DNA of 64,000 nucleotides, taken from contig NC_081144.1 of the NCBI RefSeq assembly GCF_958295425.1, positions 10,477,186 through 10,541,185 of the forward strand, written 5' to 3'. Within the stretch, counting starts at the first letter, position 1, and every line of letters begins with the position of its first letter. This stretch comes from Solea solea. Taxonomy: Eukaryota > Chordata > Actinopteri > Pleuronectiformes > Soleidae. Of the stretch, positions 63,205 through 64,000 are shown one piece after another. The position numbers and the translations under genes are program-made. The notes beneath the pieces were generated by a model. The model searched no databases and was not told the origin of the DNA. It was given only the letters and a program-made list of their open reading frames with translations.

Positions 63205-63353
63205 AATTAACTGAACCAAAAAGGCCTCAGTAGCCCTCTCAAAAACACTTCCACCAGAAGAAAATAAAAGCAAGGGTGTGCAGTAGAAAAATGTACTGTC
63301 TTAAGGCAGAGAGGAATTTGAAGACAGATGTTATGGGTAATTATCTCCTACAT

Positions 63354-63536
63354 CAGGGCTTCTCAATCCTGGTCCTAGGGATCCACTGTTCTAAAAGGTT
63401 CCTTACTCCAAAACACCTGATTCAAATAAATAGGTCGTTATGAGGCTTCTGCAGTTCTTGCTGAGCATTTGAATCAGGTGTGTTGTCTAAAACAGGCAGA
63501 GCAGTTGGTCCCCAGGACCGGGATTGAATAGTCATG
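63354..63536 (+). mobile_element. hAT-like MITE copy F (183 bp)
   Basis: It runs from CAGGGCTTCTCAATCCTG to a diverged GATTGAATAGTCATG. The flanking octamers tcctacat and tccaacat match at 7 of 8 bases, giving a clear target duplication. The middle has small deletions relative to copies A and E. Confidence 0.87.
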
Positions 63537-64000
63537 TCCAACATTGGTAAGCTTCAGTCAATATTGGGTAGCACACTTTTTCTCTAACTCTCTCTTACAT
63601 TCTTGCCTCATCATGTGATCATTCTCAGCTGCTGTGGCTCTGCTGCAGGACCAGAAAGACAACCAAAACCCATTTCAAACCAATGGACAATTGCATCAAA
63701 AAACAGAGTTCCCTTTGCTCTGGGACTGAAAGAACTTGGTTTGGTTCATCTAAAGAAAACATGAGGAAAAAGTGACACAGTTGCTATGGTCCACGTTGCA
63801 AACCACAACATATCTTTGTTACAAAACGCATAAGCACATTCATAAAGTTATCTATCCTCTGGTAGCCATAAAACCGGCTGCAAACATTTTGATTGCAATG
63901 TGTTGATGTGTTTTAGTGTGTCCCTGCATGGTAATCAGTTTGAAGTCGAGGCATCCCCTATATGCAGAAGAAACATGGTGCGTCTCCAGGCTGCAGGCCT

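Larger units (their letters stand above)
54420..64000. other. Upstream flank of oprl1, mostly without genes
   Basis: No RGS-domain, kinase or other recognisable coding exon was seen on either strand. In mammals OPRL1 lies head-to-head with RGS19, but no exon of it could be found here. Contents are microsatellites, a three-unit tandem repeat, two adjacent hAT-like MITEs, the GA/14-bp repeat stretch and the weak membrane-protein candidate. Frames of 60-130 codons (for example plus 60619-61011) lack known motifs. Confidence 0.5.

Noticed and set aside
54420..64000. rgs19 as a head-to-head neighbour, expected from mammalian synteny
   Set aside because: No RGS-domain exon or cysteine-string exon could be found on the plus strand.
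1..64000. CRISPR array, operon or phage-like system
   Set aside because: The sequence is eukaryotic, with spliced exons and interspersed repeats; the regular repeats are all microsatellites or transposon copies.

Overview
The window is vertebrate nuclear DNA, almost certainly from a ray-finned (teleost) fish. It is AT-rich and mostly non-coding. It is full of microsatellites and of repeat families typical of teleost genomes: small hAT-like MITEs, LINE 3' tails ending in short tandem arrays, a tRNA-derived SINE, and the 'gtccatcacagggccaca' dispersed repeat. Its one recognisable gene is spliced with canonical GT-AG introns. Most long open frames here are chance frames.

That gene is the nociceptin/orphanin FQ opioid receptor (oprl1, NOP), on the minus strand. 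Four coding exons can be placed to the base: 48067-47859 (N-terminus, TM1), 17622-17535 (TM2), 16138-15956 (ECL1, TM3, ICL2) and 15090-15000 (TM4, start of ECL2). Joined in phase they give 190 residues, about the first half of the receptor. TM5-TM7 and the C-tail were not found between 1 and 14999, so the last exon(s) probably lie beyond the left edge. A CpG-rich segment near 54.05-54.28 kb, with a good minus-strand splice donor, is the likely 5' non-coding exon and promoter.

Layout: 1-14999 is the next oprl1 intron, with a LINE remnant (6.8-7.6 kb), fold-back MITEs and LINE tails. 15.0-17.6 kb holds three compact exons. 17.6-47.9 kb is a 30 kb intron carrying repeats and long AT microsatellites. 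47.9-48.1 kb is the start-codon exon. 48.1-54.0 kb is the 5' intron. 54.0-54.3 kb is the probable promoter. 54.3-64 kb is upstream flank with repeats and one weak candidate for a small membrane-protein exon (about 56.6 kb).

Points of interest: the block that forms a single TM2-to-ECL2 exon in mammalian opioid receptor genes is cut by two extra phase-0 introns. Six copies of one near-palindromic hAT-like MITE all lie in the same orientation, four of them with recognisable 8-bp target duplications. There is a perfect 20-bp hairpin followed by a T-run. I found no prokaryote-type system, CRISPR array, or convincing novel multi-gene system.
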